From contig NZ_JACIDF010000011.1 of the NCBI RefSeq assembly GCF_014196195.1, positions 1 through 64,000 on the forward strand: a DNA stretch of 64,000 nucleotides, written 5' to 3'. This document shows, one piece after another, positions 1 to 7,568 of this stretch. The DNA comes from Anoxybacteroides rupiense. GTDB lineage: Bacteria > Bacillota > Bacilli > Bacillales > Anoxybacillaceae. How positions within the stretch are numbered: the stretch's first letter is position 1; every line of letters starts with the position of its first letter. The notes beneath the pieces are model-generated. The model did no database searches. It was not told the DNA's origin and saw only the letters and a list, made by a program, of their open reading frames with translations. Both the position numbers and the translations under genes were made by a program.

Positions 1-19
1 TTTTGTGTTTATCCACTAT

Positions 20-94
20 TCCGCAATAGCTCAGCGGTAGAGCAACCGGCTGTTAACCGGTAGGTCGTAGGTTCGAATCCTACTTGCGGAGCCA
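20..94 (+). tRNA. tRNA-Asn (GTT)
   Basis: The acceptor arms TCCGCAA and TTGCGGA pair. The anticodon loop reads CTGTTAA, giving anticodon GTT, and the T-loop is GTTCGAATC. CCA is encoded at the 3' end. It is the first tRNA of a cluster that, in relatives, commonly follows an rRNA operon; the upstream DNA lies outside this window. Confidence 0.95.
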
Positions 95-95
95 T

Positions 96-168
96 GCTTC
101 CATAGCTCAGTTGGTAGAGCACTTCCATGGTAAGGAAGAGGTCACCGGTTCAAGCCCGGTTGGAAGCT
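96..168 (+). tRNA. tRNA-Thr (GGT)
   Basis: The acceptor GCTTCCA pairs with TGGAAGC. The anticodon stem CTTCC/GGAAG encloses the loop ATGGTAA, so the anticodon is GGT. CCA is not encoded. It starts one base after the preceding tRNA. Confidence 0.93.
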
Positions 169-183
169 TGTGTTATTATTTTT

Positions 184-255
184 GGCCCGTTGGTCAAGTG
201 GTTAAGACACCGCCCTTTCACGGCGGTAACACGGGTTCGAATCCCGTACGGGTCA
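184..255 (+). tRNA. tRNA-Glu (TTC)
   Basis: The acceptor GGCCCGT pairs with ACGGGTC. The anticodon stem CCGCC/GGCGG carries loop CTTTCAC, so the anticodon is TTC. CCA is not encoded. Confidence 0.94.
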
Positions 256-271
256 TTTTCTTTTTTGTTTT

Positions 272-344
272 GGAGGATTAGCTCAGCTGGGAGAGCACTT
301 GCCTTACAAGCAAGGGGTCGGCGGTTCGATCCCGTCATCCTCCA
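272..344 (+). tRNA. tRNA-Val (TAC)
   Basis: The acceptor GGAGGAT pairs with ATCCTCC. The anticodon stem CTTGC/GCAAG carries loop CTTACAA, so the anticodon is TAC. CCA is not encoded. Confidence 0.94.
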
Positions 345-376
345 TCATTATTTCAATGAAAACTAGTATAGGTGAC

Positions 377-519
377 GCCGGCTTAGCTCAATTGGTAGAG
401 ACGAGCGAAGCATCGGTGAAATGACTACGAGTTGCCTCGACGCATTGGACATCTTGGAATGTCTTGGAGAGGAAGAGGCACAAAACCTATCCTTTTCTGG
501 TTCGATTTCTATATATTAT
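377..519 (+). pseudogene. 5' fragment of tRNA-Thr plus foldable insert
   Basis: Bases 377-400 are identical to the first 24 bases of the intact tRNA-Thr(TGT) at 520-543, covering the acceptor 5' strand, D-stem and D-loop. The match ends inside the D-stem. The next 119 bases are not tRNA. They can fold: TGCCTC (433-438) pairs with GAGGCA (475-480), and inside it GACAT (448-452) pairs with ATGTC (459-463). A weak T-arm-like GGTTCGATTTC lies near 500-510. This may be a partial duplication, a recombination scar or a small structured RNA; it cannot form a normal tRNA. Confidence 0.7.
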
Positions 520-595
<76 letters not shown>

Positions 596-605
596 TGATG
601 GTCGT

Positions 606-690
606 GGAGGGGTAGCGAAGTGGCCAAACGCGGCGGACTGTAAATCCGCTCCCTGTGGGTTCGGCGGTTCGAATCCGTCCCCCTCCACCA
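606..690 (+). tRNA. tRNA-Tyr (GTA)
   Basis: This is an 85-base class II tRNA with a long variable arm. The acceptor GGAGGGG pairs with CCCCTCC. The anticodon loop CTGTAAA gives GTA. CCA is encoded. Confidence 0.95.
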
Positions 691-810
691 TTCATACATA
701 ATGATGGATTGTGAAGTTATTTCGATTTGATGGAATAGCTTTTTGTATTGTTGAGTGCTCGATCATTTGTTCCAAAAAGCTTTATGAAATTTGACGTTTC
801 ATCAACATAT

Positions 811-885
811 TGGGCTATAGCCAAGCGGTAAGGCAACGGACTTTGACTCCGTGATGCGCTGGTTCGAATCCAGCTAGCCCAGCCA
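811..885 (+). tRNA. tRNA-Gln (TTG)
   Basis: The acceptor TGGGCTA pairs with TAGCCCA. The anticodon loop TTTGACT gives TTG. CCA is encoded. Confidence 0.95.
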
Positions 886-898
886 TTGTTTTCTTAAT

Positions 899-971
899 GA
901 GCCATTAGCTCAGCAGGTAGAGCATCTGACTTTTAATCAGAGGGTCGGAGGTTCGAGTCCTCCATGGCTCA
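899..971 (+). tRNA. tRNA-Lys (TTT)
   Basis: The acceptor GAGCCAT pairs with ATGGCTC. The anticodon loop CTTTTAA gives TTT. CCA is not encoded. Confidence 0.95.
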
Positions 972-981
972 TTTTTTTATT

Positions 982-1053
982 GCGGAAGTAGTTCAGTGGT
1001 AGAACACCACCTTGCCAAGGTGGGGGTCGCGGGTTCGAGTCCCGTCTTCCGCT
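982..1053 (+). tRNA. tRNA-Gly (GCC)
   Basis: The acceptor GCGGAAG pairs with CTTCCGC. The anticodon stem CCACC/GGTGG carries loop TTGCCAA, so the anticodon is GCC. CCA is not encoded. Confidence 0.94.
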
Positions 1054-1077
1054 TATCAACATGAATCCTTTTAACGT

Positions 1078-1150
1078 GGGGCCTTAGCTCAGCTGGGAGA
1101 GCGCCTGCTTTGCACGCAGGAGGTCATCGGTTCGATCCCGATAGGCTCCA
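1078..1150 (+). tRNA. tRNA-Ala (TGC)
   Basis: The acceptor GGGGCCT pairs with AGGCTCC, including one G-U pair. The anticodon loop TTTGCAC gives TGC. It is the last tRNA before the cluster terminator. Confidence 0.94.
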
Positions 1151-1154
1151 TCAT

Positions 1155-1199
1155 AAAAACTCCTTAAATCTCGTCGATTTAAGGAGTTTTTATTTTTTT
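1155..1199 (+). terminator. Terminator of the tRNA cluster
   Basis: A perfect stem, AACTCCTTAAATC with GATTTAAGGAGTT around a five-base loop, is followed by a T-rich tail. It directly follows tRNA-Ala, so it closes the tRNA transcript. Confidence 0.9.
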
Positions 1200-1407
1200 A
1201 AAAAGTAAAGGCCCAGCGACGGCAGGTTGAATCACTTTATTGAGCATCCGCGCAAGATCAAGCTTGGTTCGAGCCTTCCTCAACATGGCTTGTGCCATCT
1301 TCGCCGATCGGCGGGCGTTTTTCTTATTAATAATCGAATAAATATTCAAAAAAGTGTCAAGTTGAGTCAACGTTCAGTTATTAGATACAATAATAAATAG
1401 AATAAGG
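1200..1407. other. Intergenic, tRNA cluster to rocF; possible minus-strand coding relic
   Basis: About 200 bases with no clear gene. A 63-codon open frame runs on the minus strand (1370-1179) and encodes a basic stretch rich in Arg, Lys, Ala and Leu. It crosses the cluster terminator, has no good ribosome site, and I cannot assign it to a family. It may be a transposase tail or chance. AT-rich DNA at 1370-1405 probably holds the rocF promoter, but no sharp sigma-A match is seen. Confidence 0.3.
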
Positions 1408-1425
1408 ATGAAGGAGAGAGACAGC

Positions 1426-2328
1426 ATGAAAAAAATCTCAATCATTGGTGTTCCAATGGATTTAGGACAGACTCGGCGCGGAGTAGATATGGGACCCAGC
1501 GCGATCCGATATGCTGGCGTTGTAGAAAGACTCGAACGCCTCAGCTATGACATTGAAGATTTGGGGGATATTTCAATCGGCAAACCTGAACGAATAGATG
1601 AGGAAGGAATCAAATCAAATTTGCGAAATTTGAAAGCGGTTGCTGAAGCAAATGAAAAGCTTGCTCAAGCCGTTGATGAAGTAATTAAAAAAGGACATTT
1701 TCCGCTTGTATTAGGCGGCGATCATAGCATTGCTATTGGCACCTTAGCAGGTGTCGCAAAACATTATAAAAATTTAGGGGTTATTTGGTACGATGCCCAT
1801 GGTGATTTAAACACAGCTGAAACCTCTCCATCGGGTAACATTCATGGGATGCCGCTTGCGGCCAGCCTTGGATTCGGCCATCAGGCTCTAACCGCCATTG
1901 GTGGATATAGCCCGAAGGTAAAGCCAGAAAATATTGTATTGATTGGTGCAAGGGCGCTTGATGAAGGCGAAAAGCAATTTATTCGCGAAAAGGGAATTAG
2001 AGTATATACAATGCATGAAGTTGATCGTTTGGGCATGACGAAAGTAATGGAGGAAACGATTGCTTATTTAAAAGAGCGGACAGATGGCGTCCATTTATCG
2101 TTAGATTTAGATGGTTTAGATCCACATGATGCTCCGGGAGTAGGTACTCCTGTTATCGGCGGTCTGACGTATCGTGAAAGCCATTTAGCTATGGAAATGC
2201 TGGCTGAAGCACAATTGATTACTTCCGCTGAATTTGTAGAAGTAAACCCAATTTTAGATGAGAGAAATAAAACAGCATCTGTCGCCGTTGCGCTCATGGG
2301 ATCGCTGTTTGGAGAAAAACTAGTGTAG
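1426..2328 (+). CDS. rocF: Arginase RocF
   Basis: The 300-residue protein hydrolyses L-arginine to ornithine and urea in the cytoplasm, the first step of arginine catabolism. The ureohydrolase signature is complete: GGDHS near residue 97, DAHGDLNT near 123 and SLDLDGLDP near 227 supply the binuclear Mn ligands, with EVNPILD near the C-terminus. The start is the ATG at 1426, with AAGGAG at 1411-1416 seven to ten bases upstream; an earlier in-frame ATG at 1408 would place the ribosome site inside the gene. It stands alone and ends in a strong terminator. In B. subtilis relatives arginase is induced by arginine through RocR/SigL; no -24/-12 promoter was identified here. Confidence 0.95.
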   Translation: MKKISIIGVPMDLGQTRRGVDMGPSAIRYAGVVERLERLSYDIEDLGDISIGKPERIDEEGIKSNLRNLKAVAEANEKLAQAVDEVIKKGHFPLVLGGDHSIAIGTLAGVAKHYKNLGVIWYDAHGDLNTAETSPSGNIHGMPLAASLGFGHQALTAIGGYSPKVKPENIVLIGARALDEGEKQFIREKGIRVYTMHEVDRLGMTKVMEETIAYLKERTDGVHLSLDLDGLDPHDAPGVGTPVIGGLTYRESHLAMEMLAEAQLITSAEFVEVNPILDERNKTASVAVALMGSLFGEKLV

Positions 2329-2342
2329 GCAAGACGAGAGAT

Positions 2343-2376
2343 GCAGACGGAAAAATCCGTCTGCTGTTTTTTTTTG
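2343..2376 (+). terminator. rocF terminator
   Basis: GCAGACGG and CCGTCTGC pair around an AAAAAT loop and are followed by a run of nine or more T. It lies 15 bases after the rocF stop. Confidence 0.92.
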
Positions 2377-2408
2377 TAAATATGTTAAAATAGATAGTGC
2401 GTCCAAAA

Positions 2409-2440
2409 GAGAAACTTTTTTCGTTTTACGAACGTATACA
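2409..2440 (+). promoter_or_regulatory. Probable SigW autoregulated promoter
   Basis: GAAAC at 2411-2415 and CGTA at 2433-2436 are separated by 17 bases, close to the ECF SigW pattern TGAAAC-N16-CGTA. It sits about 35 bases before sigW, which is autoregulated in B. subtilis. The GAAAC core is intact but the leading T of the -35 is A here. Confidence 0.7.
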
Positions 2441-2474
2441 ATTAATAGCCGCATGAGCGGGGGTATTATTGATT

Positions 2475-3038
2475 ATGGAGATGTTTGTCAAAAAGCATAT
2501 TAAAGCGATCCAAAAAGGAGACCAAAATGCCTATGCCGAGATTGTCGAGCTTTACAAAGACAAGGTCTATCGGCTATGCTATCGAATGCTTGGGAATCGT
2601 CATGAAGCGGAGGATGCTGCCCAAGAAGCTTTTATTCGGGCGTATGTCAACATCCATACGTATAACCCAGCAATGAAATTTTCTTCATGGCTTTATCGCA
2701 TTGCGACGAATTTATCCATCGATAAATTGCGCAAAAAAAAGCCGGATATGTATTTGGATGAAGAAGTAAGCGGAACAGACGGTTTAACGCTATATTCTCA
2801 ACTGCCTTCGAATGATGCTTCTCCGGAAGAAACAGTCGAAAGCCTAGAGCTTCAAGAGACGGTTCAAAGGGCGATTGAAAAGCTACCTGAAAAATACCGA
2901 AGCGTTATTGTCTTAAAATATATGAATGATTTATCGTTACAGGAGATTAGTGAAATTCTTGATCTGCCTATAGGAACCGTCAAAACGAGGATTCATCGGG
3001 GAAGAGAAGCATTAAGAAAGCATTTAGGCCATTTATGA
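2475..3038 (+). CDS. sigW: ECF sigma factor SigW
   Basis: This 187-residue extracytoplasmic-function sigma factor directs RNA polymerase to genes for resistance to cell-envelope stress and antimicrobial peptides. Region 2 is seen in the stretch YRMLGNRHEAEDAAQEAF and region 4 in EISEILDLPIGTVKTRIHR. The sequence is very close to B. subtilis SigW. ATG 2475 matches the family start; a TTG at 2469 lies at a better distance from GCGGGGG (2458-2463) and is an alternative adding two residues. It is followed 13 bases later by its anti-sigma factor, as in B. subtilis. Confidence 0.95.
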   Translation: MEMFVKKHIKAIQKGDQNAYAEIVELYKDKVYRLCYRMLGNRHEAEDAAQEAFIRAYVNIHTYNPAMKFSSWLYRIATNLSIDKLRKKKPDMYLDEEVSGTDGLTLYSQLPSNDASPEETVESLELQETVQRAIEKLPEKYRSVIVLKYMNDLSLQEISEILDLPIGTVKTRIHRGREALRKHLGHL

Positions 3039-3051
3039 GAGGTGAACAAAC

Positions 3052-3654
3052 ATGAAATGTCCGGATCAAATCATAGAGTGGATGCATGATTATTTAGATG
3101 GCGATATTGCTCCGGATGATGAGAAGAGGCTACGAGAACACTTACAACATTGCTCTGCGTGTTCTCAGCATTTCAATAGTCTGAAAAAGACGGTAGCGTT
3201 TATTCAATATGCTTCGCCTCTTGCTCCGCCGGCGGATTTTACGGCAAATGTGATGGCAAAGCTGCCGAAAGAAAAACAACGAGTCCGTGCAGGAAGATGG
3301 CTGAAAAATCATCCCGTTTTGACAGCTGCTTCTTTATTTGCTGCTTTAACTGTGGGAAGCCTTTTTACAACGTGGAACAAAGAGCAGCAATTTTCCGTTT
3401 CTACTAGGGAAAACGTGATTATTCATGATCATACGGTGATTGTTCCAAAAGGAGAAACGGTAGACGGCGATATCGTCGTGCGAAATGGAAGCATCAAGAT
3501 TGAGGGAAAAGTAAATGGGGACGTGACCGTCATTCATGGTGAAAAATATTTAGCCTCCGCTGGACAAGTAACTGGAGATGTGGAAGAAATTAATGAGATG
3601 TTTGATTGGATTTGGTATAATATAAAAAACGCAGTGAAAGCTATGCTTGAGTGA
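3052..3654 (+). CDS. rsiW: Anti-sigma-W factor RsiW
   Basis: This 200-residue single-pass membrane protein binds and silences SigW until it is cleaved by the PrsW/RasP proteolytic cascade. The N-terminus has the zinc anti-sigma motif H30-x3-C34-x2-C37, followed by a membrane span at about residues 86-107 and an extracytoplasmic domain of roughly 90 residues. It is co-transcribed with sigW and followed by a terminator. Its length is close to the 208 residues of B. subtilis RsiW. Confidence 0.94.
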   Translation: MKCPDQIIEWMHDYLDGDIAPDDEKRLREHLQHCSACSQHFNSLKKTVAFIQYASPLAPPADFTANVMAKLPKEKQRVRAGRWLKNHPVLTAASLFAALTVGSLFTTWNKEQQFSVSTRENVIIHDHTVIVPKGETVDGDIVVRNGSIKIEGKVNGDVTVIHGEKYLASAGQVTGDVEEINEMFDWIWYNIKNAVKAMLE

Positions 3655-3656
3655 AG

Positions 3657-3680
3657 GCCATCTCTTTTGATGGCTTTTTT
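3657..3680 (+). terminator. sigW-rsiW terminator
   Basis: GCCATC pairs with GATGGC around a TCTTTT loop and is followed by six T. It begins three bases after the rsiW stop. Confidence 0.85.
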
Positions 3681-3696
3681 CGTCATGTGATATAAT
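3667..3696 (+). promoter_or_regulatory. Candidate sigma-A promoter for cdaA-cdaR-glmM
   Basis: TTGATG (3667-3672) and TATAAT (3691-3696) are 18 bases apart. The -10 is a perfect consensus. The -35 overlaps the rsiW terminator, so the two transcription units are tightly abutted. Confidence 0.5.
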
Positions 3697-3755
3697 AAAG
3701 GAGTTGTTTACATAAAAAAATAAATAGGAATTAGAATGATAAAGGAAGTGTGAGA

Positions 3756-4577
3756 ATGCCTTTTGGAGAGCTCCCGGTGTTAAGTTATCTAAGCAAAATT
3801 GTTGATATTCTTCTTGTATGGTACGTTTTTTACAAATTGATCATGATTATTCGCGGAACAAAAGCGGTTCAGCTTTTGAACGGGATTATTTTGATTATAC
3901 TTGTGCGAATGGCCAGCAACTTTTTAGGCTTTAGCACATTGCAATGGTTGATGGATCAAGCGTTGACATGGGGATTTTTGGCGATCATCATTATTTTCCA
4001 GCCAGAGTTAAGACGAGCGCTTGAACAATTAGGGCGTGGAAGGATATTTTCGCGAAGCAGCGTACCAGAAGAAGAAGGGAAAACGAAAGTGGTTGAAGCG
4101 ATTATTAAGGCAACAGAGTACATGGCAAAACGCCGCATCGGGGCCTTAATATCCGTTGAGCGGGAAACAGGCATGGGCGACTACATTGAAACAGGAATTC
4201 CACTGAATGCGCAAATCTCCTCCGAACTGTTAATTAATATTTTTATCCCGAATACACCGCTGCATGATGGAGCTGTCATTGTCCAGAAAAATCAAGTGGC
4301 AGCGGCGGGATGCTACTTACCTTTATCAGAAAGCCCTTTTATTTCAAAAGAGTTAGGAACCCGGCACCGCGCTGCCTTGGGCATCAGTGAGGTGACCGAT
4401 AGCGTGACCATTGTTGTGTCCGAAGAAACGGGGGCTGTATCGGTTACAAAAAACGGGGAACTGCATCGAGATTTGACTCCAGAGCAATTTCGTGAACTGC
4501 TCACGAAGGAGTTAGTACGGACAACGAAGACTACTTCCTCATCTCGTTGGCAATGGAGGGGGAAGAAAAGTGGATAA
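3756..4577 (+). CDS. cdaA: Diadenylate cyclase CdaA
   Basis: This 273-residue membrane enzyme makes cyclic di-AMP from two ATP. Three hydrophobic spans fill the first 90 residues, and the DAC domain follows. The catalytic DGA motif (LHDGAV) is at residues 171-173 and the RHR motif (GTRHRAALG) at 203-205. The sequence is very close to B. subtilis CdaA (YbbP). The ATG at 3756 follows AAAGGAAG at a normal distance; an in-frame GTG six bases earlier is too close to it. The 3' end overlaps cdaR by 8 bases, so the two are translationally coupled. In relatives CdaA activity is modulated by CdaR and GlmM, both encoded next here. Confidence 0.96.
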   Translation: MPFGELPVLSYLSKIVDILLVWYVFYKLIMIIRGTKAVQLLNGIILIILVRMASNFLGFSTLQWLMDQALTWGFLAIIIIFQPELRRALEQLGRGRIFSRSSVPEEEGKTKVVEAIIKATEYMAKRRIGALISVERETGMGDYIETGIPLNAQISSELLINIFIPNTPLHDGAVIVQKNQVAAAGCYLPLSESPFISKELGTRHRAALGISEVTDSVTIVVSEETGAVSVTKNGELHRDLTPEQFRELLTKELVRTTKTTSSSRWQWRGKKSG

Positions 4578-5808
4578 ATTAATGAATAATCACTGGTTTA
4601 TGAAAGCTTTTGCTCTGTTATTGGCGATCATGCTGTATATGTTCGTCAATATCGAGGAAAAGGAGATGAAATCAGGGGCTACGCGCAATTCGGTGGGACA
4701 GACGGATATCGAAACGGTTACAAATGTTCCTGTCGTTACGTATTATGATGAAGAAAATTTAGTGGTTTCAGGTGTTCCGAAATTTGTGAACGTGACATTG
4801 GAAGGACCGGCAAGTATTTTAAAGCCGACCGTATTGCAGCGGAATTTTGAAGTATATGTGGATTTAACGAATTTGGAGCTTGGCACTTACACCGTTCCGT
4901 TTAAATATAAAAATATCTCTGATAAGCTAACGGTCGCTATTCAGCCAGCGACGGCGAAGGTCACTATTCAAGAAAAGGTTTCTAAAGAGTTTTCGGTCGA
5001 TGTCGATTTTATTCATAAAAATAAAATGGCGGATGGGTATACTACCGAGCAGCCTATCGTCAAACCGGATACAGTGACCATTACGGGGGCGAAGGATTTA
5101 GTTGATCGAATAGCGCTTGTCAAGGCAAGAGTAGATTTATCCGGAGCTGCAGATATTTTGCGTCAGGAATCTCGAGTGATCGCTTACGACCGTGACGGAC
5201 GGGTGCTAGATGTCGATATTAATCCTTCGATTGTTGATGTCACTGTACCAATTAAGAGTCCAAGCAAGTCGGTTCCGCTCAGAATTAATCAAACAGGAAC
5301 TTTAAAAAAGGGCCTCAGTATTGTTAAAATTGAAACCGTGCCAAATGAAGTGACGATTTTCGGTCCCAAAGAGGTCATTGATCCCATTGAATTTATTGAT
5401 GGCCTCACCATTAATTTAGATGAAATTACAAAAAATACAATTTTAGAAGTGAAAGTTCCTTTACCTCAAGGAGTTAAAAATGTAGATCCTCAAAAAGTAA
5501 AAGTGAATATACAAGTCCAGCAGGAGGAAGAAAAAACCCTTTCTTCTCTGCCTATTGATATATTGGGATTGAGCGATCAATATACCGCGCAGTTTATTGA
5601 TCCGGAAAATGGGATGATGGATGTCCAGCTGCAAGGTGCGGCGAGTGTGCTGGATCACATTCAGCCAGATGATATCCAGCTTTATGTCAATGCCAATGAA
5701 TTAGGAGCCGGTGAACACGACGTAGAGGTAGAGGTTAATGGGCCAGAAAATATTAAATGGAATTTGCCTAAAAATAAAGCAAAGATACGAATCATCCAGC
5801 GATCATGA
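4570..5808 (+). CDS. cdaR: CdaA regulatory protein CdaR (YbbR repeats)
   Basis: This 412-residue protein is anchored by one N-terminal membrane span (about residues 10-27), and the rest faces outside. Four successive YbbR-type beta repeats fill the remainder; repeat-like pairs such as VPVVTYYDEENLVVSGVPK and LPIDILGLSDQYTAQF are visible. It modulates the c-di-AMP cyclase CdaA. The GTG start overlaps the end of cdaA by 8 bases behind GGAGGGGG. Unlike B. subtilis CdaR, it ends directly after the fourth repeat, with no long polar, disordered C-terminal tail. Confidence 0.93.
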   Translation: MDKLMNNHWFMKAFALLLAIMLYMFVNIEEKEMKSGATRNSVGQTDIETVTNVPVVTYYDEENLVVSGVPKFVNVTLEGPASILKPTVLQRNFEVYVDLTNLELGTYTVPFKYKNISDKLTVAIQPATAKVTIQEKVSKEFSVDVDFIHKNKMADGYTTEQPIVKPDTVTITGAKDLVDRIALVKARVDLSGAADILRQESRVIAYDRDGRVLDVDINPSIVDVTVPIKSPSKSVPLRINQTGTLKKGLSIVKIETVPNEVTIFGPKEVIDPIEFIDGLTINLDEITKNTILEVKVPLPQGVKNVDPQKVKVNIQVQQEEEKTLSSLPIDILGLSDQYTAQFIDPENGMMDVQLQGAASVLDHIQPDDIQLYVNANELGAGEHDVEVEVNGPENIKWNLPKNKAKIRIIQRS

Positions 5809-5829
5809 GATAAAGGGGAGATATGCATA

Positions 5830-7176
5830 ATGGGTAAATATTTTGGCACTGATGGTGTACGCGGAGTGGCGAATAGTGAGCTGACACCAGAATTAGCGTT
5901 TAAAATAGGACGCTGCGGCGGCTATATCTTAACAAAAGATAAAGAGCGGCCAAAGGTGTTAATTGGCCGTGATACACGCATCTCAGGACATATGCTTGAA
6001 GGGGCGCTTGTTGCCGGATTGCTTTCAATCGGTGCAGAAGTTATGCGTCTCGGCGTCATTTCAACACCAGGAGTGGCCTATTTGACAAAAGCATTGGGCG
6101 CTCAAGCGGGAATTATGATCTCCGCGTCGCACAATCCAGTTCAAGATAATGGAATTAAGTTTTTTGGGCCCGATGGATTTAAGCTTTCAGATGAGCAGGA
6201 ACAAGAAATTGAGCAACTGTTGGACAGTGCCGAGGATACACTGCCTAGACCGACAGGAAAAGAGTTAGGTCAAGTTAACGATTATTTTGAAGGTGGACAA
6301 AAATACTTGCAGTATTTAAAGCAAACGGTTGATGAGGATTTTTCCGGGCTTCGTATTGCGCTTGACTGCGCGCATGGAGCCACTTCTTCATTAGCAACCC
6401 ATCTTTTTGCAGATTTGGAGGCAGATGTATTGACGATGGGAGCTTCGCCGAACGGCATTAATATTAATGACGGGGTTGGTTCTACGCATCCAGAGGCGCT
6501 GGCTGAATTTGTGAGAGAGAAAGAAGCAGATGTTGGGCTGGCGTTTGATGGAGATGGAGATCGTTTAATTGCGATTGATGAGCATGGGAATGTCGTGGAT
6601 GGCGATCAAATTATGTACATTTGCGCAAAATTTTTAAAAGAACAAGGACGTTTAAAGCATCAAACAGTCGTATCGACCGTGATGAGCAATCTTGGGTTTT
6701 ATAAGGCATTAGATGAACATGAAATAAAAAGCGTGCAGACGGCCGTCGGCGACCGCTACGTTGTAGAAGAAATGAAGAAACACGGATACAACCTTGGCGG
6801 TGAACAATCAGGACATATTATTTTTCTTGATTACAATACAACAGGAGACGGATTATTGACGGCATTGCAGCTTGTAAACATTATGAAGGCCACGAAAAAA
6901 TCTCTTTCTGAGCTGGCGAGCGAGATGCCAAAATACCCTCAACTGCTTGTCAATGTGAAAGTAACGGACAAACATCAAGTGATGGAGAATGAAAAGGTGA
7001 AGGCTATCATTCAAGAGGTAGAAAATGAAATGCATGGCAATGGACGAATTCTTGTCCGCCCATCCGGCACAGAACCGCTTGTTCGCGTCATGGCAGAAGC
7101 GCCGACGAAAGAAGCGTGTCAAAGCTATGTAGCTCGTATTGTTCAGGTGATTCAAGCTGAAATGGGAGCTGAATAA
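5830..7176 (+). CDS. glmM: Phosphoglucosamine mutase GlmM
   Basis: This 448-residue enzyme converts glucosamine-6-phosphate to glucosamine-1-phosphate on the way to UDP-GlcNAc and peptidoglycan. The phosphoserine loop ISASHNP places the active Ser at residue 100. The metal loop DGDGDR starts at 240, and the phosphate-binding RPSGTEP motif is near the C-terminus. It lies 21 bases after cdaR with its own AAAGGGGAG site. The cdaA-cdaR-glmM order is conserved in Firmicutes. Confidence 0.97.
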   Translation: MGKYFGTDGVRGVANSELTPELAFKIGRCGGYILTKDKERPKVLIGRDTRISGHMLEGALVAGLLSIGAEVMRLGVISTPGVAYLTKALGAQAGIMISASHNPVQDNGIKFFGPDGFKLSDEQEQEIEQLLDSAEDTLPRPTGKELGQVNDYFEGGQKYLQYLKQTVDEDFSGLRIALDCAHGATSSLATHLFADLEADVLTMGASPNGININDGVGSTHPEALAEFVREKEADVGLAFDGDGDRLIAIDEHGNVVDGDQIMYICAKFLKEQGRLKHQTVVSTVMSNLGFYKALDEHEIKSVQTAVGDRYVVEEMKKHGYNLGGEQSGHIIFLDYNTTGDGLLTALQLVNIMKATKKSLSELASEMPKYPQLLVNVKVTDKHQVMENEKVKAIIQEVENEMHGNGRILVRPSGTEPLVRVMAEAPTKEACQSYVARIVQVIQAEMGAE

Positions 7177-7199
7177 TGGCCCTTTTTGGTAGACATCCT

Positions 7200-7234
7200 A
7201 TGCATAAATGGAACGCTTTATTCCATTTATGCAT
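7200..7234 (+). terminator. Inverted repeat after glmM, probable terminator
   Basis: ATGCATAAATGGAA and TTCCATTTATGCAT form a 14-bp perfect stem around a seven-base loop, followed by TATTTTATG. It lies 23 bases after the glmM stop. The T tail is weak, so termination may be partial. Confidence 0.6.
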
Positions 7235-7251
7235 ATTTTATGTTGTAAAGG

Positions 7252-7290
7252 ATATTACAGTTGACGTCTTTAGGGCGTTTCCTGTAATAT
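7252..7290 (+). promoter_or_regulatory. Candidate glmS promoter within a second inverted repeat
   Basis: TTGACG (7261-7266) and TAATAT (7285-7290) are 18 bases apart, about 55 bases before the ribozyme cleavage site. The same DNA has the inverted repeat ATATTACAG (7252-7260) and CTGTAATAT (7282-7290) followed by TAATTTTG, so it could instead be a second weak terminator. Confidence 0.4.
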
Positions 7291-7339
7291 TAATTTTGTT
7301 GTCATTCACATATAGAAAGGTGGGTAGAAGAAGCTTTCA

Positions 7340-7500
7340 TGAAGAAGCGCCTGGACTAAGCGATGATCGGATAGCCGCTTAGTTGACGAGGAGGAGGTTG
7401 ATCGAATGCTCGGCGGATGCCTCCCGGCTGGTGCGATTGCAGCCGCAAACTTTTCCTTAAAACAAAGAGGCGACTCTTTGCACAAAGGGAAAAGTCCAAT
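7340..7500 (+). ncRNA. glmS self-cleaving ribozyme/riboswitch
   Basis: The conserved core is present in order: AAGCGCCTGGACTAAGC (cleavage expected between A7346 and G7347), GTTGACGAGGAGGAGGTT, ATCGAA, TCGGCGGATGCCTCCCGGCTG in segments, and GCAGCCGCAAAC, followed by the P3-P4 hairpins. Known members bind glucosamine-6-phosphate as catalytic cofactor and cleave the 5' leader of glmS mRNA, so the enzyme is repressed by its own product. It is positioned directly upstream of glmS, as in B. subtilis. Confidence 0.96.
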
Positions 7501-7514
7501 CGTTTAATCAAAGA

Positions 7515-7545
7515 AAAGGGGCAAGAAAGGCCCCTGCTTGCCCCT
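7515..7545 (+). promoter_or_regulatory. Hairpin between glmS ribozyme and ribosome site
   Basis: AAGGGGCAAG (7515-7524) pairs perfectly with CTTGCCCCTT (7536-7545). It ends about six bases before the GGGAGG ribosome site of glmS. It has no T tail, so it is not a simple terminator. Confidence 0.6.
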
Positions 7546-7568
7546 TGAAAATAGGGAGGAAAACAAAT

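Noticed and set aside
84-366. Plus-strand frames of 65 and 79 codons over the tRNA cluster
   Set aside because: They run through intact tRNA genes and owe their openness to tRNA sequence; no ribosome sites.
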